Part shown: in pieces, positions 33,231-44,200 of the stretch | Layout: the number at the start of each line of letters is the position of its first letter | How positions within the stretch are numbered: position 1 is the stretch's first letter | From: Natronomonas marina | GTDB lineage: Archaea > Halobacteriota > Halobacteria > Halobacteriales > Haloarculaceae | DNA length: 64,000 nucleotides | Assembly: GCF_024298905.1 (NCBI RefSeq) | Contig: NZ_CP101155.1 | Location: 62,001-126,000, forward strand | Reading direction: 5' to 3' | The notes under the pieces: generated by a model | Told to the model about the DNA's origin: nothing | The model's input: only the letters and a program-made list of their open reading frames with translations | Databases searched by the model: none | Made by a program: the position numbers and the translations under genes

Positions 33231-35870
33231 ATGAGTAGCGTCCCAGTAGCCTGGGTACTCGGAATAGCATCCGCTACCGGGCAAGTGCAACAGATCATTC
33301 AGACGATCCAACGAGCGATTCAAGGCGGCCCGAACGCCCCGTCACCATTCATTCTTATCGGCGTCGCCGTCGGCGTCGCCCTCCTCCTCGGTCTTGGTAT
33401 TCTTGCGTCACGCCGACTTGTCGGTTCGAGCCAACATCCATCTACAAACGCAACGAACGGCGCACCTGAGACGGAGGTCGACAGCGGCCGTCTGAATCGT
33501 CTTCTCTCTTGGCTTCCCGGTGGTTCTGGATCTATCCCTGGTGCCGGTACCTCCGCCCGAACAGATCCAGCCAACGTCAACCTCGAGAAAATCGACGACG
33601 AAACCTTCGACCGCGCCGTCAGCATCCTCGAACAGGAAGGCCGAGAGACGAGTCGGGCAAACATCCGTGAACAGGTTGCTCGCCTCATCGACTTTGAGGC
33701 CGCAGACCCCGACGAATTCCGCCTTGGACTCATCCAAGACGCCGACAGCCAAGCCCAGATCGACCAAGCGAGCGTCGCCCCACCAAGTATCGTCCCCGAA
33801 GATCCAACCACTCTCTACCGGAACGGCGAATTCGTCCGTATCCTCACTCCCGCAAGCGCTCCTGAGAGTGTCTTCGGTGGCTGGCTTATCAACCTCACCA
33901 CGACCAATCTTGATGTCCGCGTCAGCTATCATCACACTCCCCGCGACCCCACGACGATTCGTGGTGCCCTCCAGGACCGTCTCACTGAACTCCAGATCGC
34001 CCTTTCTCGGAAGGAGGAAAAGGGCGCGACAGACTATCACGAAGACCTCAACCGCCGGGAAGAACTCGATCGTCTCCTTCGTCGCCTCACCGAAGGGACG
34101 ACTCGACTCTACGACATCGGTATCTACATCGAAGTCGCTGGCAGTACCCGCGATGAACTCGAAGAGACCGCTCGGAAGGTCCAGCAACTCGTGGCTGACC
34201 GAGACGTCGAACTCGTTCCCCTTGAATTTCGCCAACTTGAATCCCAAGACGCGATCGCACCTGTCGTCTCCGACCCCATCCAGAACACGGACCTTATGGA
34301 ACACGACGCGGCGGCCACCCTCTTCGGCTTCGTCGAGCCCGCCATCGCTCACGAGGACGGTGTCCTCTATGGCTTCGATGAGACTGGAAACCCTGTCATC
34401 GTCGACCGATACAGCCTCTCCGGCTTCTCTAAAGTCATCACTGGGAAGATCGGGTCCGGAAAAACGTTCGCCGCGAAACTTTCTCTCTGGCGCCGTCTCC
34501 TCATCGACCCTGAATTCACGGCTATTGCATTCGACCCCACCGGTGACGACTTTGTCGACTTCTTCGAGACCCTCGGTGGCGATGTCGTCACCTTCGGTGG
34601 CGACGTCACCATCAACCCGCTCGAAATCCACCGCGGTACGGGTGAGGCTGAAGACCCCTACAAGGACAAACTCCGTTCCTTGACGGGGATGGTGCGGACG
34701 TTCTACGATCAGAGCGGCGACAGCCTGAGCGCCGAACGTGCTGGTCTCATTCAGCAGGTCTTCCACCTTGCATACCTTATGTACGGTATCACTTCCGAAC
34801 CCCGCACTCACGAACGCGAAAACCCCACTATGGAAGACGTCCTCGACATCCTCAAGGCTCTTGCTGATGGTGAGGACCCACTTGAATTCGTCAGCTACCA
34901 AGGAGACGCTACCGAACTTCACCGTGAGGAACGCGACGAGCTCGATGAACGCGTCGACGAAGTCACCTCCCGACTTCAGTCGAAGGACGATAGCAACCTC
35001 AAGTCCGAAGCTAACAGCCTCCTCCGCTCGCTCGAAGCCTTCCAGCCAGGTGGCGTCGCTGCGAACCTCTCTGGGAAGACGACCGTCGACCTCGAGGACG
35101 AGCGGCTCATCGTCTTCGATATGAGTGCCTTCCAGGATACCAATCAAGCCCCTCTCCTTCAACACGTTATGCTTGATTGGAGCTACCAGCGGGCTCGCGA
35201 GAACTCCCGCCGGATGGAGGTCATCTTCGAGGAGGTTCACTACCTGCTCAGTCAGAAATCTGCCCGCTCGCTCATCGGCCTGTTCACCCGCCATTCCCGA
35301 CACTTCAACGCTGGCTTGACGCTCATCTCCCAGACTGCAGAAGAATTCATGCAGGAGACCGACGATGTCCACTCACCACGCGCGATCTACGACCAGTGCG
35401 ACATCAAGCAGCTGTTTTACCAGGAATCAATTTCAGACGAGGTGATCGACTACTACGACCTCTCCCCAGCTGATGTCGAGGCCATCCAGAGCTTTGCACG
35501 TGGACAGGAGTCCGAGTTCAGTGAATGTCTCCTGAGCGTCACCGGAATCGCGCGTCGACACCTCGAAATCCACGCGAGCGAGCTCACGGTTGATCTCCTT
35601 ACTGAACCTGAGACGGCCGCCGCAACCGCTCAGTTGGTTGAACAGCGTCGCCAACAGGCTGCCACCGCCCGCAGTGAACAGACTACCACCCAACCAGAGG
35701 AGAACGCCGAGACTGCCGGTGGTTTGGGCGAAGAAGCTGCTGAGAAGGAAACTACTGACTCCAGTACGACACCCAGCGAAACGAGTGAGCCACCAACTGA
35801 CCCCATCACAGACGGAAGTGGGGGCTCATCCTCCTCTGGGGACACTGCTGACGACACTAATTCCGAATAA
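33231..35870 (+). CDS. virB4: VirB4-like conjugative ATPase
   Basis: 879 residues from the ATG at 33231; the longer frame would begin inside the inverted repeat. One N-terminal helix (FILIGVAVGVALLLGLGILA) is followed by a VirB4 N-domain. The ATPase core carries Walker A GKIGSGKT (405-412) and a Walker B RMEVIFEEVHYLL (near 660-672). The C-terminal 90 residues are a Gln/Thr/Glu-rich tail. VirB4 powers pilus or channel assembly in type IV secretion. This gene and its neighbours mark a conjugation-type system in the archaeon. A long minus-strand frame over this gene is a shadow. Confidence 0.88.
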   Translation: MSSVPVAWVLGIASATGQVQQIIQTIQRAIQGGPNAPSPFILIGVAVGVALLLGLGILASRRLVGSSQHPSTNATNGAPETEVDSGRLNRLLSWLPGGSGSIPGAGTSARTDPANVNLEKIDDETFDRAVSILEQEGRETSRANIREQVARLIDFEAADPDEFRLGLIQDADSQAQIDQASVAPPSIVPEDPTTLYRNGEFVRILTPASAPESVFGGWLINLTTTNLDVRVSYHHTPRDPTTIRGALQDRLTELQIALSRKEEKGATDYHEDLNRREELDRLLRRLTEGTTRLYDIGIYIEVAGSTRDELEETARKVQQLVADRDVELVPLEFRQLESQDAIAPVVSDPIQNTDLMEHDAAATLFGFVEPAIAHEDGVLYGFDETGNPVIVDRYSLSGFSKVITGKIGSGKTFAAKLSLWRRLLIDPEFTAIAFDPTGDDFVDFFETLGGDVVTFGGDVTINPLEIHRGTGEAEDPYKDKLRSLTGMVRTFYDQSGDSLSAERAGLIQQVFHLAYLMYGITSEPRTHERENPTMEDVLDILKALADGEDPLEFVSYQGDATELHREERDELDERVDEVTSRLQSKDDSNLKSEANSLLRSLEAFQPGGVAANLSGKTTVDLEDERLIVFDMSAFQDTNQAPLLQHVMLDWSYQRARENSRRMEVIFEEVHYLLSQKSARSLIGLFTRHSRHFNAGLTLISQTAEEFMQETDDVHSPRAIYDQCDIKQLFYQESISDEVIDYYDLSPADVEAIQSFARGQESEFSECLLSVTGIARRHLEIHASELTVDLLTEPETAAATAQLVEQRRQQAATARSEQTTTQPEENAETAGGLGEEAAEKETTDSSTTPSETSEPPTDPITDGSGGSSSSGDTADDTNSE

Positions 35871-36002
35871 TACCCTTCCCTTCTCTTCTCGCTCCGTCTA
35901 CCTTGCCTCTCGTCATTTCACACCTTCCCTGTAGTCCACCAGTACAATCGGAGAGAGCGGGTTTTCGCCTGTACCCCCGGTGGAGTTAAGTGTTAGACCA
36001 GC

Positions 36003-36488
36003 ATGGTTCAAACTAACCGGGAGACAGATATGACCAGCGTACTCCTCGGTGTCCAGCTCGCAGCTTTTGCCATCGCGGATGCCCTCCCTGGTGGCCTACG
36101 CGGGCTTGGACTCCTCACGGCTGCCCGCGCACAGTTCGCGACCATAAAAGCCGACCTGATGGCTCAGGCCGCGCCGATTTGGACTCGGCAGATGAGTGTG
36201 ATCTTGCAGGCAGACTGTCCAGATGGGACTGAGGTTAGCTCAAATGAAGTCATCCAGTCCATCCACAACATCAACGACTTCATCTTCCTCCTTGGATGGA
36301 CGCTCGTGCCCGGAGGATTCGTCCTCGGAGGTATCCTCTACTTCTACGGCTGGAACCAGTCTTGGAAAAAGCGGGGCCTCCGGCTGATGGTTGGCGCGGT
36401 CGCGATCGCCGGCGTCATCCTTCTTTGGGGCGCTATCGCTAACCTCATCCAGTGGGCGACCGGCGGCACTTGTGCGCCCACCACGTAA
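36003..36488 (+). CDS. small membrane protein, possible VirB2-like pilin subunit
   Basis: 161 residues; an alternative ATG start lies at 36033. A hydrophobic N-terminal segment, a middle helix, then two strong helices near the C-terminus (FLLGWTLVPGGFVLGGILYF and VGAVAIAGVILLWGAIANL) separated by a basic turn (NQSWKKRGLR). Size and helical hairpin fit VirB2/TrbC pilins, but no signature is specific. It follows VirB4. Confidence 0.6.
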   Translation: MVQTNRETDMTSVLLGVQLAAFAIADALPGGLRGLGLLTAARAQFATIKADLMAQAAPIWTRQMSVILQADCPDGTEVSSNEVIQSIHNINDFIFLLGWTLVPGGFVLGGILYFYGWNQSWKKRGLRLMVGAVAIAGVILLWGAIANLIQWATGGTCAPTT

Positions 36489-36584
36489 CGGCGTTGAGTC
36501 GATTATTGGCGCTGGCAGACTGCCGCCTTGCCGTCCCCATCTTCTCGGCATCATCAGTAACTACAACCTGTGACCACGCTCTTG

Positions 36585-38033
36585 TTAAGGCGAGCTGTCA
36601 CACCCCTGTCGCTCTCGGAGTACCGCAATCCTGTCCTCGACTGAGGGGTGCACTCGAAGGAACCACTCGATAACAAACGGAGCCCCCCATGGAAGGGACG
36701 ACGTCTCCGTCTTTTTCGAACTCTCCCTCGCTCGGAGATCGGCAACCGACTGCAATGCGGTTATCGCGGTCTCACTTCCCACCCGTTGTCGTTCGTATTC
36801 GTCGGCAGCCAACTCAGCTCGGCGAACCCACCGTACGAGGCCGAACCGGAACCCGAACGCGAGAATGCCCATCACCACACCGAGTGTCTGCATCGATGGC
36901 GAAACAACCGCGAGTATCCCACCGACACCACCGAAGAAAATCAATCCGGCCCCAGCAGCGAGGCGAAGATGTCCAAGAACGTGATGCCCGTGCTCGTGGT
37001 GGAGGATTGCGCGGAGTGATTCTGGCGAAATACTGTCATCTTCGAGGAGGGTCTCGCCAACGAAGACCCGGCGAAAGGGCCAGATACCCGCCGCCATCGC
37101 CGTCGAACGAAGCCCCACCGTGGCAACCCAAATCGACGTGTGGGGGTCAGCATCGATCTCCTCTGGTACGATCGCTGCGTATTCTTCAGGTGTGAGCGGC
37201 CGCGCCATATTCAGAAACGGCAAGAGCGTGATTGCGAAGAACAGGTAGGTGAACGTGAGCGCCCAGGTCACCGGCATTCTGAGCTCAGATGGAATCGGCA
37301 GCGCCGTCCACGGTGCTACAACTAATATAAAGAGTCCACCAACGACCAACGCAACCCGGAGAGCGTGATCGTGGCGCGCCTCCGGCGTCTCAAGATGACT
37401 TGTCGTCTCCCTCCAAAACATCGAGATGAACGGCGCACCTGTCACCGCCAAACACCCGAAATAGCTCGCAAGGATGAGCATCGGAAAGAGTCCTTTGACG
37501 ACGACATTCGGTGAGGGCATCGGATATTCTGGCGTTAGTCTAACAAAGAACACCCAGACCAGAGTGGTGAATCCACCACTGACGATAGACCCCCCTAAGA
37601 ACAGCACGAAGAAGTTGTTCAAGTGATGTGGAAGCCAAGAGACCCACCGAAAGCCTTCGGACACTTCATATTCTTCCGAGGCGGTTTGATCCGTGTTTTC
37701 CGATGATTCCGTCGACGCCGATGCCTCTTCGCGGTTCAACCTATACTCATCGTAACGGTTTACCGCAGCACCGATCTGCCAGCCAAGTGCCACTGCGATA
37801 AGCATCGGGACCGTCACCCCGACGAAGAGCAGCGCCGTCGCCGATGTAACCCCAAACACGAATCTGACCAGAACATAACTGAAGCCCGCCACTATAGGGG
37901 CAGTAAGAAATACACCCAACCCCCACCAGACCAACGTATCGACCGGCGAAGGTAGCCACGCAAGCGACGAACGAGCCTCGGATAGGACTCGTCGCCACCG
38001 TGGACAGGGGCTTGAGTCGCCATTCGAGGGCAT
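36585..38033 (-). CDS. M48-family membrane metalloprotease
   Basis: 482 residues on the opposite strand to the rest of the cluster. The zinc motif HHEHGHH near 345 (HExxH type) sits between several membrane helices (about 30-80, 145-170, 185-210, 235-255, 360-385). RRAELAADEYERQ later supplies the third zinc ligand region typical of HtpX/Ste24 peptidases. The C-terminus has HPSVEDRIAVLRERQ, the usual M48 ending. It may process a pilin or surface protein of the secretion system, or be a general quality-control protease. Confidence 0.85.
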   Translation of the reverse strand: MPSNGDSSPCPRWRRVLSEARSSLAWLPSPVDTLVWWGLGVFLTAPIVAGFSYVLVRFVFGVTSATALLFVGVTVPMLIAVALGWQIGAAVNRYDEYRLNREEASASTESSENTDQTASEEYEVSEGFRWVSWLPHHLNNFFVLFLGGSIVSGGFTTLVWVFFVRLTPEYPMPSPNVVVKGLFPMLILASYFGCLAVTGAPFISMFWRETTSHLETPEARHDHALRVALVVGGLFILVVAPWTALPIPSELRMPVTWALTFTYLFFAITLLPFLNMARPLTPEEYAAIVPEEIDADPHTSIWVATVGLRSTAMAAGIWPFRRVFVGETLLEDDSISPESLRAILHHEHGHHVLGHLRLAAGAGLIFFGGVGGILAVVSPSMQTLGVVMGILAFGFRFGLVRWVRRAELAADEYERQRVGSETAITALQSVADLRARESSKKTETSSLPWGAPFVIEWFLRVHPSVEDRIAVLRERQGCDSSP

Positions 38034-38226
38034 CTTTTACCGTAGATCATGCTATCTGAACCCAAAAATTGTCCGGGGGAACTCCAGTCCCTCGACCCAC
38101 TGGCTATGAAAACGATTGCTTAGGAGACATCAGCGCATCGACTGAGCGAGCAATCGACCGGCCCCAAACTCCCGAATAGTATTTTACGCTGAGCAGATGA
38201 AATATCTGTAGAGGTCACTACTGGCT

Positions 38227-41200
38227 ATGCCGACGCTCCCAGCCTTCACTCGAGCTTGGCTCTCGCCGGCCCCGCTCACCGATGACCATACCCAGTCGCC
38301 GCCCGATGCAAGGACAGATCGTACTTCGCATTCGTCGCGGTCGGTAGAGCCGACCCAGACGTCTCGATCCACTCGCTTAGGCCGCCCGAGGAATCGCCGT
38401 CCCCTGTACGGTGTTCTGTTGACCCTGAGCGTCATCGGTATCCTACTCACGGCGGCCACTGGCCCAGCTCTCGCAGCACACCCCGCTGACTCCACGAGTA
38501 CCACAGAGAGCCAGGACCTCTCTTCTACTTCGCTGCAATCCACGAATACAACCTCGCCGTGCCAAACTCAGAACAATAACTCGTACGGATGGACGGAACA
38601 CTACGCGTGTATCCAAGTTCATCTCTACCAGCAGGATCAGGATCTCTCGATCTTCCCAGAAGACGCAACACAGGCCCGGGAAGCTGCGAAGAACGGAGAG
38701 TCGGCTGAAACCATCGAGGATTGGCTCTTCCGATACTATCGTACGGAGCAATACCCCGACTGGTGGATGCCGTCAGAGGAACAGATTGAGCAAACCCCGA
38801 AGCTCAAGCTCTACCCACTCACGAACGAAACAGTTCACGAGTACGAGACCACTCAATCTCTCTCCGTGTTTCCGGAGGAAGCTCGCGCCGTCCGATTCGC
38901 GGCAACTCATAACGCAACGGTGAACGAACTCCGGATGGCCCTCCTCAACTACTACGCCGTTCAGTGGGATCAGGGCTGGCGCCCGGACTCAGAATCATCC
39001 ACGACCACCACAACCAACACAACTGCAGGAGGCGGCTCAAACGGAGGAGACTCGGAGGCTACGGCCAAGCCGAGTTCAAGCCCCGCTTGGTATGCTCCGT
39101 ATCTTAGTGGGATCGTCGACGCCGTAAATCAATTTCGTGGATGGATGAGTGGAGTGCAGGAGTTCATCGGTGGGCTCCTCATTTGGAGCTTCAAGAATCC
39201 CATTATCGCAGGGATTGTCATCTTCACGTCTCTCGTCGTGTTCCTCCTTCTCGGAGTCGCACGGCGGATGCGGCGGACGTGGACGGCGATGCTTGCGGTC
39301 TGGTCTCGATTCGTCCGCGCGATCGTCTGGGTGGCCGACACTATTGGCATCGGAACGATCCGGCGAACACAAATCAAATTCTTCCGATTCCGTCGCACCC
39401 TCAACGTCTATGCTCACGCGTTCGCAGCGATGACTGGCTGGGCAATCCGCGAAGGGTTTCACCGTGTCGACCGTACGATCACAGACTACGTCACCGACGA
39501 AGACTCCAGCACGTGGTCGTATATCGCACCACCCGCTCACGCACGCGCCAGTAGCGCAGCTGATGCCGCCGTCTCGGAGACAACGTATGCGAAGAGCAAG
39601 CGCCTCCTTGATCCTCTCGATGCACCAGCCGTGTACGAACTCGATGAGGATGAACCACCGCGACCAGGAGACGACCTCTGGTACCGCATTACGGCCTCCG
39701 ATCAACCGGCCTCACCGGAGACAATCACTAAACAGATCGAAGGTCTACCCAATCTCACTGACGGGCTGGAAGTCATCATCCGATCGGCACCTCATGACCC
39801 CGAGATCGGAGGAGAAGAAAGCGAGCTTCAAACTACTGAAGGCGATGGCACCCGACTCGCAATCGAGGTTCTAATCCACTTCATCGAGGACGGCCAGACG
39901 AGCACGCTCGACCGGACGAAGCACAACTGGGTACGACAAGCCTTCGGTGGTCCCGACTACGACGTCACGCCCGTCTCGACGACGCTCCAGCGACTCCTCC
40001 GCGCCCGGCCGTACCGGCGGTGCAAGCATCTTCTCGGGAATGATGCGCCCCCATCAGCGACGTTCCCTTGGAGTAACGCGCAATCATCGGACGCCGCGAC
40101 AGACGGTGGGCGGACTATCGGCGAGGACACGCCCACACCGAGCGAACGCGCAGCTGCAGCCGAGGCGATTCCTCAACGGTACTTCCGAGAGCATCTTGAG
40201 GATCAGTTCACTGCGGTCTGCCCGGAAGCGCCCGTGAGCTATCCACTCGGCTCCCGAGGAACCCGCCGCTGGGACTTCCTCCAGCGACTCAACGTCTTCG
40301 ACGAAACCGCTGCCGAAGAAGCCCCTCCGATGGAAGCCGCTCTCGATGCCCTCCTTGAGACCGACGAACCCGCACTTCTCCGTGCCCGAATTACATCCGT
40401 AGGCGACCTTAGTGATCTCATTCGGCAGAAACTCGACGTCATCGAGGGTGAGGAAAGTACCCAGTTCGACAAACGAACGAATCGCCGTGGGCGTAGCCGT
40501 GCGACACCAAGCTCAGGAGAGAATACCACCGAGGAAGACCGGGCTGCTGCTCGAGAACGAGAGAGTAGTCGGGTCCGTGGGGAAGTCGCGAGCGCGGAAG
40601 GGACACGGAACGAAGAACTCCAGAATAAGGGTGTAACTCGGAGTTTCAAAGTCACGATGGATGTCTTCACCCAACCCACACCCTTCTTGAACGATGCTCT
40701 CGAAGAGACTGCTGGAGGGTCAGTTGAACCCTCCTCAGAGGCCCACCCCGTCCCCTCCCCCCTCTTCCATTCAGATGGGGACTCCACCTCTGCCTCGACA
40801 AATACGGCGAGTGACGGGGGCGTCTTCACCGAAGAACAGCCCGACCTCAACGAGATAGACAGTACTGCCGATCTATCTGGCTCCGACGCCGACATTGAGA
40901 CCTTAGCGAGTCGTGGTGACACTCTTCGAGTGACTCCCGAGACGCTTGCCGAAGCCGCAGCCAGCCAGCGGACTACGGCTCGCGACGACGCCTGGCGGCT
41001 CGCAAAAACGTGGGCGACTGCTGCTGACGGCGAGTTCAACAAGCTCACTGAACCACCAGAGAACAGCCGCCTCGCAAAGTGGGCACGGCAGTTTGGATGG
41101 CGGAGACATACGCTCGGACAGCTCCGTGACTCGTACCGTTTCCACCGCGCTCAGGAGTATGCTGGTAGGGCACCCACATTCGGCCTACACTACTCTCTCC

Positions 41201-44200
41201 GTCGCCGCTGGCCGATCGTCCTCGCCGCCGCCGACGAACTCCCTTCGTTCACAGCACTCCCGAGTACCAGCGCTGTCTCGGACGACCTCGCAGCCCATAT
41301 GGAACGCCAACTCTCCCACACAGCCCCACTCTCTGAACTCTCTCCTGCCGAGGACAACGAAATCATCGGTACGGACATTGACGGGGCCACGCTCGGCTAT
41401 GCGTTCGATCGTCTCCACACTCGCGACCTCGCTCGTCCCGTCAAACATCGCACGGACTATATGGACCGGTCGATCCTCCACCAAGGGCTCCCCGGCTCCG
41501 GGAAGTCTGTCGACCAAGCTCACGAGATCGTCGAGCGTCGGAAGGCCACGAACGGCCCCATCATCATCTACGCCGGCCCTGGCGCAAACGTCGGTGAACT
41601 CGCTGTGCGCGGTCTCTTGGATGAATTCGGCGAAGACTGGGTGCGCGAGCACGTCCACTGGTTCGATATGCCCGAGGTCCTCCCCGGACTAACGGTCTTC
41701 GACACACGACCCGCCCAACAGGCTGACGACGCCCACGGCAACCCCGAGGCCGCAGAGAGCGTCGCGACCGAAAACATCTCTCCCCAGCGCCCTGATATCG
41801 CTTCCAACGACACCAGGTGGGAGACACACGGCTCACAGGTTATGCAGACTGTCCGGAAGATAGCCGAACTTCTGATGGGTGAGAGCGACTTCCAGAACGC
41901 CCGCGTGTCCCGTGATGTCCTTCGAGCCCTTGGAACAGCCGGTTTCTCACCGCACACATACCCGACAGGCGTCGACGGCACGCCTGCGTACCAGCGGAAC
42001 GGTAGCGACACCAGCAGTAACACACTCCCAACTGCTGACGACCTCGTGAGCGGCGAAAGTCACTCCAATGATGGAAATGAGGACGATTCAAGATCGCGCC
42101 AACCGACTGTGATGCCGTTCCGCTGGGGATACGACGCCAGCCCGTACGTCTACCCTCTCTGGCAGCTCCAAGAGCAGACCCAGCAGGTCACCGAACTGAC
42201 GAGGTTGATGGACCCGGACATCCCGATCAACCCCAAGGAAATACTGCCTGATCCGGGCTCGCACGCAATCAAGCGGAATATGGAGACGCCGTTTAACAAC
42301 CAACAGCACACCGCCCAGCAGATCCTCGGCGGTGTCACTAACCGTCTGAACGCGCTTACGACGGACGCCCGTCTCGCACCCCTCTTCAATAACACGACCC
42401 GGCGGTTCTCCTTCGCCGACTTCCTTTCTGGCGACCGCCAGAACGACGTCCTCGTTTTCGACGTCGAGGACCTTGACCCGGATGCCCAGCGTGACTTCGT
42501 CCTTACACACGAACTCCTAATGCAGTACGAACTCGAACTCTACAAGTCCTTCCTCAAAGAGGAGGCAACTGCGGACGATTACTACGTCAGCGTCTTCATC
42601 GACGAGGCCGGCCGCCTCGTCGAGCCGGATGACCTTGCAAAGATGATCGCCGTCGCCCGCAACCACTCTGTCTCCCTCTCACTTGCCGTCCAGACGCCCG
42701 ACCAGCTCTTCGACGCCGACACCGACAACAGTGTTGGTGACGACCCGACGTACGCCGAGATCATCGGTAATATTCAGACGACCGTCGTGCGTGCCGGTGA
42801 AATCACGCGTCAGCAGGCAAAGGCGCTTTGTCCGGCCGACCTCGAGGTCGAGGACTTCATGGATCACGTCCGCGATCTCCCCGTCGACCACCGGCTCGTC
42901 CAGTATCCGACACCTTCCGAAGGAACACGGTCTCAGACCATCGAAATCGCCCGCATTCCCCTTCCGAACTGGCATCAGGATGCCGAGGAAGCCCCCGAAG
43001 GATACGATTCTCGCGAAGATTTCGAGGAGGCCTTCCGAGAGGTTCGCGCCGATGTCATCGACCAGACGAACGAAGAGTACGGAATCCCCGACGACGAGTC
43101 AGAATCGGCTGTCCGTAACCGGGCGATTCTCAACATCCCCGAACTCGCCCACCATCTCACAATAGACGACCCACTCCTCCCGGTTGTCCTCGCGTGGGCG
43201 ACTTGGATAGTCGCTCGTGACCCACCCAACGGGCCCGGTGAAGAAACTCTGCACAGCGTCTCCAACACCGACAGCAAGCTCCCTGACCTCGAAGACCCAG
43301 TTGAACCAAATAATGATTCGACGATAGAGGACTCCCCGGCTGAGGAAGTCAGCGCGATAGATGTCCTATCGGACGATGCAGGACCCGATGAATACACAGC
43401 TGAATCGGTATCTACCAGTCGCGAGAACGATTCTCCATCCACTACGAGCGAGCAGCCAGATACGCTGTTCGACTCAGGTGGGTGGGCTCGCGACCAGTGG
43501 GATGAGGCGAAGACCGAGCTCACCCAATCCAATACCGAGCGCCAGACTCCTCCCTCGGCCGCTGAGAGCTCAGGCCCTGCGTCCAGTCTTCATCACGTCC
43601 TGAAGGGCAGTATGACGACTGACGAGTGGGAGGAGCTTACCGACCTCCTCGAGAAGGGGAAGTCGCTTTCCCCAGAAGAATGGGCGATTCACACCGACCT
43701 CCCGACGTACCGGAAAGACGAGGAATCCATCCAAGCCCGTGCGCTCAACAGCCGTGTCGCGACTCTCCTCAACCAAGGTATCCTCACCGAGGATGAAGTG
43801 GCCCGGATTCAGGAACTCATCGATCTCGCACGGGATACCGGGAACTGGCCACCGACTGCGGTTCGTGATCGTCTCGACACGGAGTCCGAAACTGCGCCAG
43901 CAGACAAATCGTCTCCCGAACAGCAAAGCGCAACTGTGGATAACGAGAGTGTGTCCGCGGCGATCGAACGCCGCCGGACCAGTGAGAGAAATTCTGTTGG
44001 GATCGACCCGTTCGATGGGGAGGAACCACGACCCGGAACGTACCGCTGGGTGCGCCTTGACGAGATGTACCGCCGGCTTCGCCTCGAAGTCGAGAAAGTC
44101 CTCGCCACAGAGGGCCTCAACGAGGGAGAACGTAATCGTCGCCGCGATGCCCTCCCCTCGCTCAAGGCGTGCGCCGATGAGATCGAGGCGTTAGGCACCA

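Noticed and set aside
33408-35372. 654-codon open frame on the minus strand across virB4
   Set aside because: It mirrors the codon bias of the plus-strand gene, has no recognisable domain, and the plus frame has clear Walker motifs. High GC creates long shadow frames.
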